Origin: Cohnella herbarum
Lineage (GTDB): Bacteria; Bacillota; Bacilli; Paenibacillales; Paenibacillaceae
DNA length: 64,000 bases
Reading direction: 5' to 3'
NCBI RefSeq assembly: GCF_012849095.1
Contig: NZ_CP051680.1
Coordinates: 5,704,001-5,768,000, forward strand
In this document: positions 27,313-38,252 of the stretch, piece by piece
Layout of the letters: each line of letters opens with the position of its first letter
How positions within the stretch are numbered: position 1 is the first letter of the stretch
The notes under the pieces: model-generated
Told to the model about the DNA's origin: nothing
What the model saw: only the letters and a program-made list of their open reading frames with translations
Database searches by the model: none
Program-made: the position numbers and the translations under genes

Positions 27313-27440
27313 TTTAAAATAGCAATCCATAAGAAATAAAATATGCTATTATTTGGTAAAAAAGAGCGGAAGAGACCAGCGAGCGAGAGAGAGGTTGAAG
27401 TTAATAAACGAAGGAGGATTGTGTCGGAATCGAACCGATC

Positions 27441-27850
27441 ATGGGTTCTCCGCTTGTCGAGATGTCGCAGGAAGCCTTCTCGCTTCCTATCGTTAACGCC
27501 ATGCGTACGCAATTCTTGATGGGGACTGCGGCGGTACGTCATATGGAGCAATCGAAGGATTGTTTCGTCAATTGGCTTGTGAGGCCGGCCCGCAAGGTAT
27601 TCGAGTCATTTGTCTGAGGTCAAGCGGTTCGCGGGATATGCCCGGAGTGAGAGAAGCCATGCGTATTCATGCTAATAATGCCGGTATCTCCATCGAGGAG
27701 TTGGAGGCGAACAATGCGGAGAGCACGCTGCTGAAGAAGCTGCCGAAGCTGGCCGAAGTGGCAGACGTGGCGGTATTGTTGGCATCCGATCGCGCCAGTA
27801 CAATCACAGGAGCGATTGCCAACGTTACTTGCGGCGGTATTGTCGATTAA
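27441..27850 (+). pseudogene. Short-chain dehydrogenase/reductase remnant
   Basis: Two pieces of one SDR gene in different frames. 27441 onward reads MGSPLVEMSQEAFSLPIVNA, RTQFLMGTAAVRHM, the region before the catalytic Ser. From about 27560 another frame reads ACEAGPQGIRVICLRSSGSR and ends LASDRASTITGAIANVTCGGIVD, the usual SDR C-terminus. The N-terminal cofactor-binding part and the catalytic Ser-Tyr-Lys segment are missing. It is therefore a doubly deleted pseudogene, 130 bp behind the siderophore gene terminator. Confidence 0.78.
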
Positions 27851-27956
27851 AGGTGTACATCGGACGAAGAGGGTGGGCTGAGATAGGTCGCTAACCGACG
27901 ACCTGTTTCAGCTTTTTTTCGGTTAACGGAATATTTTCACCTGTGTATGCTTTTAA

Positions 27957-28010
27957 AATTAGTTGCAATAGCACTCTATCTAGTCTATACTCCAATTAGT
28001 TGCAATAGCA
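27957..28010 (+). promoter_or_regulatory. marR-type promoter bracketed by a 17-bp direct repeat
   Basis: AATTAGTTGCAATAGCA occurs at 27957-27973 and again at 27994-28010. -35 TTGCAA (27963-27968) lies inside the first copy, -10 TATACT (27986-27991) is 17 bp on, and the second copy follows at once. This suggests autorepression by the MarR protein encoded downstream. Confidence 0.7.
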
Positions 28011-28035
28011 TCATATTTTTTGAAGGAGGAGTACG

Positions 28036-28485
28036 TTGAAGGAGAATTGGACGGATAACGGAAAAAGTTCAACGGAGTCGCACGGCCAATATATTTCGGC
28101 CATCTATCGCCATATGCAGATATTGATCTCAGCCGAGCTGGCGCCTTATCGGATCGGGAGCGGGCAGTATATTTTTCTGATGGCAATTGCTTTTCAGGAG
28201 GCAATCACGCAGAAATCGCTGAGCGAGAAGCTGCTCATTGACAAAACGACTACCGCCAAAGCGATAGCCAAGCTGGAAGCCGAAGGTTACGTACGGAGGG
28301 AAGCCGATCCCGCGGACAATCGCTACCAACTGCTTTATTTGACGGAACCGGGTCGCGAAGCGGTGCCGAAGGTGCAGGAAGCCTTGGATCGCGTCAAGAA
28401 TAAGACCCGGAAGGGTATTACCGACGAGGAATATGCATTAATGATGGGGCTGTTAAAAACAGTGCTTCGCAATCTGAGCGAGTAG
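28036..28485 (+). CDS. MarR-family transcriptional regulator
   Basis: A 149-residue winged-helix regulator: dimerisation helices, HTH (TQKSLSEKLLIDKTTTAKAIAKLEAEGYV), wing with the conserved DPADNRYQ-L-LT, then C-terminal helices. The start is TTG 28036 behind the SD AAGGAGGA. A VOC protein follows 9 bp after the stop, so the two are cotranscribed. The promoter is enclosed by a direct repeat that it probably binds. Confidence 0.9.
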   Translation: MKENWTDNGKSSTESHGQYISAIYRHMQILISAELAPYRIGSGQYIFLMAIAFQEAITQKSLSEKLLIDKTTTAKAIAKLEAEGYVRREADPADNRYQLLYLTEPGREAVPKVQEALDRVKNKTRKGITDEEYALMMGLLKTVLRNLSE

Positions 28486-28494
28486 GAGGCTGTA

Positions 28495-28866
28495 ATGATG
28501 ATCGTACATCCGTTTATCGTAGTGGAAAATTGCAAAGAGGAAATCAAGTACTACCAAGGCGTTCTTGGCGGCGAGATCGAGATATTGCGTAAGCAAGGGG
28601 AAGAGGTACTTAACGCGGATCTGAATGTGGAGGGTGCCATCCTTAAGTTTGCCGATACCCACGCGGCGAAGCCGGTAATGAAGGGCGACTATGTGAGAGT
28701 CTTCTTGAAAATCGAGACGGAGGAACAGTTCCGAAGCATTTATGGACAATTCGCAGTCGGCGGGAGTATTCAAAGGGAAGTGTATGAAGCTCCGTTTAAC
28801 GGACTCCTGGCTATCGTGACCGACCGGAATGGTGTGTGCTGGGTGCTTTCTTATTATCGGACCTGA
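28495..28866 (+). CDS. VOC/PhnB-like small-molecule-binding protein
   Basis: A 123-residue vicinal-oxygen-chelate fold protein (MMIVHPFIVVENCKEEIKYY; GGEIEILRK; ADLNVEGAILKFAD; NGLLAIVTDRNGVCWVLSY). It belongs to the PhnB-like group, often bleomycin-resistance-like or metal-binding. It sits in an operon with MarR, so it may bind or modify the same compound. Function otherwise unknown. Confidence 0.82.
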   Translation: MMIVHPFIVVENCKEEIKYYQGVLGGEIEILRKQGEEVLNADLNVEGAILKFADTHAAKPVMKGDYVRVFLKIETEEQFRSIYGQFAVGGSIQREVYEAPFNGLLAIVTDRNGVCWVLSYYRT

Positions 28867-28940
28867 ACGGGAATTCCAATGTTGAGGGATAAATCATCCA
28901 ATTGGGGAGTCAGAACTCGCCAAGGTGAGTCGGTCCATAC

Positions 28941-28964
28941 AAAAAAGGGCTGGGACGCCCCTTT
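28941..28964 (-). terminator. Terminator of the SBBP/collagen-like gene
   Basis: Minus strand AAAGGGGC-loop-GCCCTTTTTT, about 45 bp after the stop at 29011. An alternative reading of the gene's tail would end at 28985, closer to it. Confidence 0.65.
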
Positions 28965-29010
28965 CGCAGGAAACGTGATCCAGCCTAGCATCTTAAGTTT
29001 GTCGTGACGA

Positions 29011-31611
<2,601 letters not shown>

Positions 31612-31719
31612 TTATTAAAAGAATGGATATATGCTTATAGCATACTCAATGGGTCTGTACTCCGAATGGGTCAATGTTGCTCGGCATTTGTCCAAGTATT
31701 GAATCATTTCGCAACCGAT

Positions 31720-31762
31720 GAGTTGCACTTTAAATCTATGTCTGTTAAAATGAGTGCAACTC
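31720..31762 (+). promoter_or_regulatory. Promoter flanked by a 10-bp inverted repeat (ArsR operator candidate)
   Basis: GAGTTGCACT (31720-31729) and AGTGCAACTC (31753-31762) are perfect inverted repeats. -35 TTGCAC (31723-31728) and -10 TAAAAT (31746-31751) lie between and within them with 17-bp spacing. The operon encodes an ArsR-type repressor, the likely binder. Confidence 0.72.
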
Positions 31763-31789
31763 AAAAGTTTCACATAGGAGGGGAATAAA

Positions 31790-32233
31790 ATGGACCAATT
31801 GACAGTCATGCGTTCGATTTGGATTCAGGCCTCGCGGGAGCGGACTTGGGAGGCGGTTACGGAAGCGAAGCAGTTGTCTCTCTGGTTTGCCCCTGGATCT
31901 CCTTGGGAAATTCCCGTAATGGAAGCGGGCGCTCCGGTTCTGTTCCACCACTCTCCCAATCGCTACCATGAGGGTACGGAAGTTGTCACCTTGCGGGCGA
32001 CCATCGAGAAGGTAGAACCTCTTCGCCTTTTTGCGATTCGCTGGGAACCTGAACAGTCGGGCGTGTCCAGGGTCATGACCTTTGCCCTCGCCGAAGAGAA
32101 CGACGGCACGAGAGTGACGATTACGGAATCGGGCTACGAGACGCAACGGGAACTGGAGCTAACGGAGGAGGGCTACTCGTTTTCTCTGGAGAACTTGAAG
32201 GCTTACGTTGAGGGAAGGGAGCTGCCATACTGA
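31790..32233 (+). CDS. SRPBCC/AHSA1-family protein
   Basis: A 147-residue START-like hydrophobic-cavity protein: IWIQASRERTWEAVTEAKQLSLWFAPG at the front, a central beta sheet, and a long C-terminal helix (YSFSLENLKAYVEGRELPY). The SD GGAGGGG precedes ATG 31790. It overlaps the ArsR-type gene, the standard pairing in which the regulator controls an AHSA1 protein of unknown ligand. Confidence 0.88.
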   Translation: MDQLTVMRSIWIQASRERTWEAVTEAKQLSLWFAPGSPWEIPVMEAGAPVLFHHSPNRYHEGTEVVTLRATIEKVEPLRLFAIRWEPEQSGVSRVMTFALAEENDGTRVTITESGYETQRELELTEEGYSFSLENLKAYVEGRELPY

Positions 32234-32550
32234 ACGCCGAACGAATTTTTACGGCCATTGGAGATCCGCTTCGCAGGGATTTGCTCGAGAAGCTGGCGAA
32301 GGAAAGCCCGAAGACGGCCACGCAGCTGGCCGAACTGTTCCCGATTACGCGCCAAGGCGTTCTCAAGCATCTGAATGCGCTCCAGGAGGCAGGATTGGTC
32401 ACCGTCCGTATAAGCGGCCGCGAGAAACGCTACTTCCTGACCCCGGAGCCTCTTAGCGTTCTGAGCGATTGGGCGAAGTCGGTAGGGGACATGTGGGACG
32501 AACGCCTTCCGCGACTTAAAGAAATGCTGGAAAACGAAAGAAAGGCTTAA
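32230..32550 (+). CDS. ArsR-family repressor, apparent CTG start
   Basis: A 106-residue winged helix: NAERIFTAIGDPLRRDLLEKL, then KTATQLAELFPITRQGVLKHL and the wing (GREKRYFLTPEPL). The conserved AIGDPLRR segment lies upstream of the first ordinary start (TTG 32281), so the true start must be earlier. The only plausible codon is CTG 32230, nine bases after the SD AGGGAAGGGAG and overlapping the previous stop (cTGA). No metal-binding CxC motif, so it belongs to the non-metal group paired with SRPBCC proteins. It probably represses from 31720-31762. Confidence 0.85.
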   Translation: MNAERIFTAIGDPLRRDLLEKLAKESPKTATQLAELFPITRQGVLKHLNALQEAGLVTVRISGREKRYFLTPEPLSVLSDWAKSVGDMWDERLPRLKEMLENERKA

Positions 32551-32565
32551 ATAGAAAGCGAAGAC

Positions 32566-32600
32566 AAACAGCTTACTCGATAACCCGGGTAGGCTGTTTT
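32566..32600 (+). terminator. Terminator of the SRPBCC-ArsR operon
   Basis: AAACAGCTTACTCG pairs imperfectly with CGGGTAGGCTGTTTT. A near-identical hairpin recurs at 33372-33404. Confidence 0.7.
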
Positions 32601-32793
32601 CATGTGGCCTCCGTAACCGGGGTGGGTTCCTATTAATCCTTAAACTTAATGACGGATTCTTGCTTTAATACAAAGGCAATTCCCCTAAAACTTTAGCATT
32701 TGCATGAAGGTTGTACAATAAGGAGGTAAGTTATATTCGCTAAGAAAGAGGAGGTTAAGGAATAAAATTTTCCATGAGACGGGGGTTAATAAC

Positions 32794-33309
32794 TTGTCAA
32801 TAAATCGGACTGGATTAGCAATCCCTATTTTTCCTTGCAGGTCCATAGACGATCAATTGAATTTCTACCAAGCATTAGGCTTTGAAGTGACCTATAGGCA
32901 AGCTAAACCCAACCTATACGCTTGCGTCCGTCACCCTGTCGTGGAATTGCATTTTTTCGTACTGAAACAATTAGATCCATCAAACTCTTACAGCATGTGC
33001 TATGTAAGCGTTGAGGATGTGGATGCCGTGTACAAACAATTTTGCGAAAAACTAAAAGAGGCTTACCTAAAGGTTCCCTCCAAGGGATTTCCAAGAATTA
33101 CAAAACTCAATAATTTGGCGGAAGACCGCAGGTTTAATCTAATCGATCCCTCCGGTAATCGCTTGTTGATAGGCCAGAAGCATTCCTCGCCCGCGCCTGT
33201 CCATAATGATCAATCCATTACGGTGCATCCGTCAAGGAGAGGCGGGTCACCTATCGTTATCCGATCGGGAACTCGAGGAAGCGCGGGATGCGACCGAACG
33301 ATTAGTTGA
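32794..33309 (+). CDS. VOC/bleomycin-resistance-like protein, tail probably frameshifted
   Basis: A 171-residue frame whose first 130 residues are a normal glyoxalase/bleomycin-resistance fold (GLAIPIFPCRSIDDQLNFYQ, ELHFFVLK, RFNLIDPSGNRLLIGQ). The last 35 residues are Ser/Arg/Gly-rich and atypical. Between 33206 and 33337 another frame reads an ordinary acidic helix (DRELEEARDATERLVELKEA) ending in TAA at 33337, so a single-base shift near 33200-33255 probably altered the C-terminus. The annotated start is TTG 32794 with a weak upstream context. Ligand unknown. Confidence 0.75.
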   Translation: MSINRTGLAIPIFPCRSIDDQLNFYQALGFEVTYRQAKPNLYACVRHPVVELHFFVLKQLDPSNSYSMCYVSVEDVDAVYKQFCEKLKEAYLKVPSKGFPRITKLNNLAEDRRFNLIDPSGNRLLIGQKHSSPAPVHNDQSITVHPSRRGGSPIVIRSGTRGSAGCDRTIS

Positions 33310-33371
33310 ACTAAAAGAAGCTCTAGGGGACGGTTAATCAAACGAGGAGCAGCTTAAATGGATATGAAGAA

Positions 33372-33404
33372 AAACAGCTTACTCGGTTACCCGAGTAAGC
33401 TGTT
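33372..33404. terminator. Hairpin terminator between convergent genes
   Basis: AACAGCTTACTCGG and CCGAGTAAGCTGTT form a perfect stem. The minus-strand side runs into TTTTTC, so it mainly serves the GH87 gene ending at 33426. Confidence 0.82.
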
Positions 33405-33425
33405 TGCCATGCTAATAACGCCGCA

Positions 33426-36400
33426 TTACCAGTTGTTGCCGGAAACCCTGTTGACCGTAAAGTTCGGGCTCGAGGATTCGCCGTAGATGGATGTAATACC
33501 GGGGTTATTCACTTTAACATTCGTAAAGCTTGCCGATCCGACAGCCGGTCCTTGGCCTTGTTCCGCTCTAACGACAAGCTTGATGCCGAAGCGGGCCGGA
33601 TTGTTGATGTTGACGTTCTCTACCCGGATGTTCTGCATCGCAAGAGCATTCGGATACATCGTCTGGAACATCAATCCGAAATAAACCGAGTTGTTGATAT
33701 CGATATTTTTGACCACGATGTTTTTGAAAGCCCGATCGCCGACGTAGAACCAGATCGCTCCGAAGTTCTGGTAATCGTTGATCTTGTCGTCCGCTCCGAC
33801 GCTGGTCCAGAAATCTCCGCCGGTCCGATCCAACGTAATTCCGTCGAATACCGTATCCACGTCGCCGAATCCTAAGGTGTTGTATCCGAAGCTATAACTG
33901 CTGATCGTGATTCCGGGGTAAGTCAGCGTGTCGGCGCCGTAGAGGTTCTGGAACAAGTTATCCGAACCGCCATAGACGGCAAATGCGGCAGCGCGTCTTG
34001 TGGCAACGGCAGTTAGGTTGGTGTACTTGTTGCCTACGTTGTAGGAACCGCCGGCATCGACCGCGCTGAACAAGGCGAAGGCATCGTCTCCGGTTGCTCT
34101 GGCATAGTTGTTGTCGATAATGTTGTAGGACGAACCGTTCGTCATGTTGATTCCGTCGGCGAACATATTTTTGATACGGTTGTTACGGAACGTATTGTTG
34201 GAAGAATTGACCCCCCAATACAAGCAGATGAAGTGCTCGGCCCATACATTCTGAATCGTTACGTTCTGCATGCCGTTTCCGTCGATGAATTTACCCGGTC
34301 CGTCTTGTCTGTAGATATAGTTACCCCAAGCGGACAGATCCCGGATGGTCGTGCCGTTCGCGCTTGAAGCGATATTGAATCCGACATCCGTATTGGATTG
34401 GTCTTGCGGAGCCGTCAACTTGGTGTGCCATGGACCGGCGCCGATAATTTCGGTCGCGCGTCCGTAGAGGAAGATTTTGTTGGTGATGGTCCACGTACCC
34501 GCTGGAATAAAGATCCCTTTCTTAGTCGCATCTTGCCTGAATTCATTAAGCGCCTGCTCGATGGATTTGGTTGCCGAAACTTGAACGTATTTGCTCGGAT
34601 CTGGGTTTGAAGCCGCCGGAGCGACGTTTTCCGTCTCGATCATGTCTACGTATATCGACGAGACGTCGCCGGCGTCTTTTTGAATTTTGATCTTCGTTCC
34701 CGCCGGATATACTTGGTCAAGCATCAACTGGGCATCTTCGTAGAGCCAGTAAGCTTTCGTACCCGAATTGTCGTAACCTAGTCGACCTAGCGTAGTAGGC
34801 GATGCATACAAGTAAGAGAACTTGGAGGATACGTTGAATTTGCCTTTGTTGACCCCGTCGGCGTAAATACTGACGGTTCCCGTCGTGTTTTCCGCCACGG
34901 CGTTACGCAGGACGAACGCGTTGGCCGGAGAAGTCAACGTAAACTCGACGTATTCTCCATTCGCGTCCAAGTGTACCGCGGAACGTCCGGAAGCTTCGCC
35001 GGCATAGTCGCCGATCGTGAAGTTAGGAACCAATCTCGTTCCGTTCGTCGCATTGGAAGGCAGCTCCGCTTCGATAACGGTAAACGGCATATTAGCGCCC
35101 CTTCCCGAATACAGGCTTGTCGAGCTCGTGTTGTTCGCCTGCTTAATGCTTACTTCGTTAGCATCTACGGCAACCGTCGTGGTAACCGTATAGCTGCCGT
35201 TAACGGCCGTCCAAGTTCCCAGATTCACGTTGACGGATTGCCCCGCCGCTAATGCGCCGTTATAGGAACCGTTCAAGGTTTGGACGGTTGCGCCGGCAGC
35301 GTTCTTGATCACCAAAGTGATGGCGTGAGCGCCGCCCGCGGAAGCGATGTTGCCTTGATTACTCAGATTCGCCGTTAAGGTTACGGTATTGCCGGCGCTT
35401 GGATTAGAGGGATTCCATGTCGCCGTTGCGACGAGATCGGAACTCGGAACGGGAGCGACAACAAGCGACGTCGGATTCGCGAAGCTATTGTTCGCGTCGT
35501 TCTGCTCGATGATCGCGTTGCTCTCGTCAACTTTGGAGCTGACGGCGTACGTGGCGGCGTTTTTGGTCCCGGCGTTCAAAGATACCGTTGCCGTTTGGCC
35601 TGCCGCGAGCGCGCTAACCGGGGCGGAACCTGCCAATTGATTGTTCAGGTAGAAGTTTACCGTAGAGGCAGGCGAACCGGAGTTGCCGATGTTCGATACG
35701 GTAGCGTTTAAGGTAATCGCGCTTGTTTCAAGCGGGGAAGCCGGCGTCCAGGACATGCCTGTAATCGTTAAGTCAGGGTTGGGTGCGGGAGTGCCGTAAA
35801 CTTGGAACTCGGCGACTTGACCAGCGGGAGCCCCGGTGTTGGACGTTATGTTCAACTGCAGACGTTTCACCGTCGCCGTAACCGGAATCGTGACGGTGTT
35901 GCCGGTCGACGGATTAAACGTATACGTTTGCGCCGAAACCAGGTTACTGAATGTCGTCGTATTCTGGTTGTGGCCGAGCACCTGAATCGTTTGGGTCCGC
36001 GTAGCCCATGCCGCGCCAGGGTTTAATTTAAGCACGATAGAAGTAATGTTGTGATTGGCCAATAGGTCAAGCGTTAGCTGACTGGGATTGCCGCCGCCTT
36101 CCCAATACGTGTTGGTGTCGTTATCGTTGGCGTTCGTAGCTACGAACGTGAAAATGGAGGAAGAAGCGGTAATCGGTTTGCCGGGAGCGATGTTGCCGCC
36201 AGGCGTAGGCGTTGGAGTAGGTGTAGGTGTAGGCGTTGGTGTAGGTGTAGGTGTAGGTGTTGGAGTAGGAGTAGGAGTAGGAGTAGGAGTAGGTGTTGGT
36301 GTCGTTGGATCTAAAACGATCTGGTCAAGGTTGACGTTGGCGGAGTCGCCTGCATCGAATTTGTAGGCGATCGTGTTATTGCCGGCATTCAGAGTAACGA

Positions 36401-37256
36401 TCTCTGCTTTATTGCCCCATGTATCCCAGTTCGCCAAGTTAGGCAACGAAGATTGACGGATTTTCGTTCCGTTAACGTAGAGGCTAATCGTCTGCGCGCC
36501 GCCGTTTGCGTTGCCGTACTTCAGCGTCACATTGTAGTTGCTTGCAGTCGCTACGTTAACCGTGAAGGTCGTCGTGGCGCCTTGCGTCCAGTATCCGTCG
36601 ACGAATCCCGTCCCCGAGTAGCCGGGATGGTCCGTGTTTACTTTCGCTCCGCCAGTCAATGCCGCTGACTCGGCTTGGTAAACGTTCGAAGGCGTAGGAG
36701 TTGGAGTTGGAGTCGGCGTAGTCGAAGTCGAGCCGTAAATCTCGAATTCGGATATTTGTCCCGCCGCCCAGCCGGTATTCGCCGTAAAGCTCAAGCGGAC
36801 GTAACGCGTATTCGTAGAGGCGAAATTAATCGTAACCGAGTTGTTCGCAACCGCGGGGTTAAATACATAACCGGCGGAGTTTACGATGTCAGCGAACGTC
36901 GAGCCGTTCGTGCTTCCTTGGACGGCTAGAGTTTGCGTCCGCGTTTCCCATCCGACAGGAAGTTTCAGAATGACCTGATCGATGTTCGTATTCGCGCCCA
37001 GATCGACTTGAACCCATTGCGGAAAGGCGTTGTTCGTGCTTTCCCAGTATGTGGCTGGATTTCCGTCTTTCACGTTATTCGGAGTATATACGTCGGATTG
37101 GCCGCTTGCCGTTATGGTTTTGCCAAGAGTGAGGTTAGGTCCGCCTGCGGCGGATGTCGAGGAAGGGTATAGCGTAAGCTGCGATAGCAGTAGAACGAAT
37201 GCCAAGAACAAGAGGACGACGGAGTTCTTTCTAAGCGATTCGTTTATCGATAACAT
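33426..37256 (-). CDS. Secreted multidomain alpha-1,3-glucanase (GH87)
   Basis: A 1276-residue exoenzyme. Order: signal peptide (about 1-35, ending STSAAG); discoidin/F5-8C domain (about 40-180); short Thr-Pro linker; CBM6/35-like module (NVYQAESAALTGG, about 192-318); long (Thr-Pro)n linker; second discoidin (about 355-490); two CARDB-like domains (about 495-710); a further module (PFTVIEAELPSNATNG); then a right-handed beta-helix catalytic domain (about 900-1276). FADGIN and GDDAF hold the Asp residues expected for GH87. The discoidin-CBM6-TP-discoidin-catalytic order matches Paenibacillus Agl-type alpha-1,3-glucanases, which attack fungal wall glucan. ATG 37256 follows SD GGAGGT; a TTG at 37262 is too close. 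Confidence 0.9.
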   Translation of the reverse strand: MLSINESLRKNSVVLLFLAFVLLLSQLTLYPSSTSAAGGPNLTLGKTITASGQSDVYTPNNVKDGNPATYWESTNNAFPQWVQVDLGANTNIDQVILKLPVGWETRTQTLAVQGSTNGSTFADIVNSAGYVFNPAVANNSVTINFASTNTRYVRLSFTANTGWAAGQISEFEIYGSTSTTPTPTPTPTPSNVYQAESAALTGGAKVNTDHPGYSGTGFVDGYWTQGATTTFTVNVATASNYNVTLKYGNANGGAQTISLYVNGTKIRQSSLPNLANWDTWGNKAEIVTLNAGNNTIAYKFDAGDSANVNLDQIVLDPTTPTPTPTPTPTPTPTPTPTPTPTPTPTPTPTPTPGGNIAPGKPITASSSIFTFVATNANDNDTNTYWEGGGNPSQLTLDLLANHNITSIVLKLNPGAAWATRTQTIQVLGHNQNTTTFSNLVSAQTYTFNPSTGNTVTIPVTATVKRLQLNITSNTGAPAGQVAEFQVYGTPAPNPDLTITGMSWTPASPLETSAITLNATVSNIGNSGSPASTVNFYLNNQLAGSAPVSALAAGQTATVSLNAGTKNAATYAVSSKVDESNAIIEQNDANNSFANPTSLVVAPVPSSDLVATATWNPSNPSAGNTVTLTANLSNQGNIASAGGAHAITLVIKNAAGATVQTLNGSYNGALAAGQSVNVNLGTWTAVNGSYTVTTTVAVDANEVSIKQANNTSSTSLYSGRGANMPFTVIEAELPSNATNGTRLVPNFTIGDYAGEASGRSAVHLDANGEYVEFTLTSPANAFVLRNAVAENTTGTVSIYADGVNKGKFNVSSKFSYLYASPTTLGRLGYDNSGTKAYWLYEDAQLMLDQVYPAGTKIKIQKDAGDVSSIYVDMIETENVAPAASNPDPSKYVQVSATKSIEQALNEFRQDATKKGIFIPAGTWTITNKIFLYGRATEIIGAGPWHTKLTAPQDQSNTDVGFNIASSANGTTIRDLSAWGNYIYRQDGPGKFIDGNGMQNVTIQNVWAEHFICLYWGVNSSNNTFRNNRIKNMFADGINMTNGSSYNIIDNNYARATGDDAFALFSAVDAGGSYNVGNKYTNLTAVATRRAAAFAVYGGSDNLFQNLYGADTLTYPGITISSYSFGYNTLGFGDVDTVFDGITLDRTGGDFWTSVGADDKINDYQNFGAIWFYVGDRAFKNIVVKNIDINNSVYFGLMFQTMYPNALAMQNIRVENVNINNPARFGIKLVVRAEQGQGPAVGSASFTNVKVNNPGITSIYGESSSPNFTVNRVSGNNW
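36202..36306 (-). repeat. (Thr-Pro)n linker-coding hexamer repeat
   Basis: About 105 bp of degenerate GTNGGN units encode alternating Thr-Pro inside the glucanase. It is low-complexity and prone to length change; it separates CBM and discoidin modules. Confidence 0.9.
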
Positions 37257-37710
37257 AAACAACCTCCAAATATAATGTTTTTAAATTCCGATAATGCGCT
37301 TTCATTTTTGTCAAAGGCGGAAAGCCGTTTCTTATTACCTCCTTTGCCGTGAAATATCGTAAGACTCATCGGGCATGGAACATCTTGATGGATGATAACG
37401 GTCTGGCGCACTTAGCATAAATCAGTTACATCTCCCGCTGAAGATGTATTCCTACGCTTATCGTGTGTAATCTTATTGCAATGCTTATCGATTGGCTATG
37501 TAAGGAATGACGCTCTTCGGGCCTTCGAAAATAGCAAAGGGAAATAAGGGAGGTGCGGCAGCGCTGGGGCAAGACGGGGGAGTTGCTATTGTGGGAAGCT
37601 CTTATTACTTTAAGAATCTCGGTTTTTTTTATTCCCCCAATACAAACGTATGTTCCAGTGTTATGATGAAAATAGAAAAGTATAGCGATTGCTTATTTGG
37701 AGGGACTAAA
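37257..37710. other. Divergent intergenic region with cre-like and LexA-like sites
   Basis: A 454-bp gap. Near the glucanase, 37291-37304 (ATAATGCGCTTTCA) resembles a CcpA cre site, with a perfect right half GCGCTTTCA. Near the acetyltransferase, CAAACGTATGTTCC (37643-37656) matches the Gram-positive LexA consensus CGAACRNRYGTTYC at all but one position, with a -10 TATGAT at 37662-37667. No convincing coding sequence; an open frame at 37507-37710 continues into the acetyltransferase but has no SD. Confidence 0.45.
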
Positions 37711-38226
37711 ATGTCGAAGAGAATGAGTCATCCGCAGGTAAGATTAGAGCCGTGGTCCGATGCTAACCTTGATTTGTTGCGGTTAATTAATGCTCCCGAG
37801 ATGATGGAGCATCTCGGAGGTCCGGAGACCGAGGAGCAAATTGTTGCTCGTCACAAGCGATATCTAGGAATAAGCGAGCGGGGAACCGGTCGCATGTTCA
37901 GCGTTATTTTATTACCGGGATTGGATATCGTCGGCAGCGTCGGGTACTGGGACAGCAAGCAGAGAGAAGAGAGCGTCTATGAGATCGGTTGGAGTATCTT
38001 GCAAGCTTATCAAGGTCGGGGCATTGCGACCGCAGCTGTAGCTGAAGCGATCGCAAGTGCCCGTATTCAAAGAAAGCACCGGTTTATACATGCGTTCCCA
38101 TCTATACGCAACATGGCGTCGAACGCGGTTTGCCGAAAGCTCAACTTCACGCTAGCGGGTCCATGTGAATTCGAATACCCGCTAGGGAACATCATGGAGT
38201 GTAACGATTGGCGGCTAGAGATTTGA
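37711..38226 (+). CDS. GNAT-family N-acetyltransferase
   Basis: A 171-residue RimJ/RimL-like acetyltransferase: VRLEPWSDANLDLLRLIN start, VGSVGYWDSKQREESVYEIGW, acetyl-CoA loop YQGRGIATAAVAEAI (Q/R-x-x-G-x-A/G), and a late NMASNAVCRKLNF helix. ATG 37711 follows SD GGAGGG; the frame is open 204 bases further up but without SD. A LexA-like box sits about 60 bp upstream. Acceptor unknown. Confidence 0.87.
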   Translation: MSKRMSHPQVRLEPWSDANLDLLRLINAPEMMEHLGGPETEEQIVARHKRYLGISERGTGRMFSVILLPGLDIVGSVGYWDSKQREESVYEIGWSILQAYQGRGIATAAVAEAIASARIQRKHRFIHAFPSIRNMASNAVCRKLNFTLAGPCEFEYPLGNIMECNDWRLEI

Positions 38227-38252
38227 CGAGAGGGCTTGTGCCCGGCTTCGCA

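Noticed and set aside
36202..36306. CRISPR-like or tandem-repeat array
   Set aside because: It is the Thr-Pro linker of the glucanase: hexamer periodicity, in frame, no unique spacers.
37507..37710. N-terminal extension of the GNAT protein
   Set aside because: The extra 68 codons have no SD, a composition unlike the enzyme, and cover the promoter and LexA-like box.
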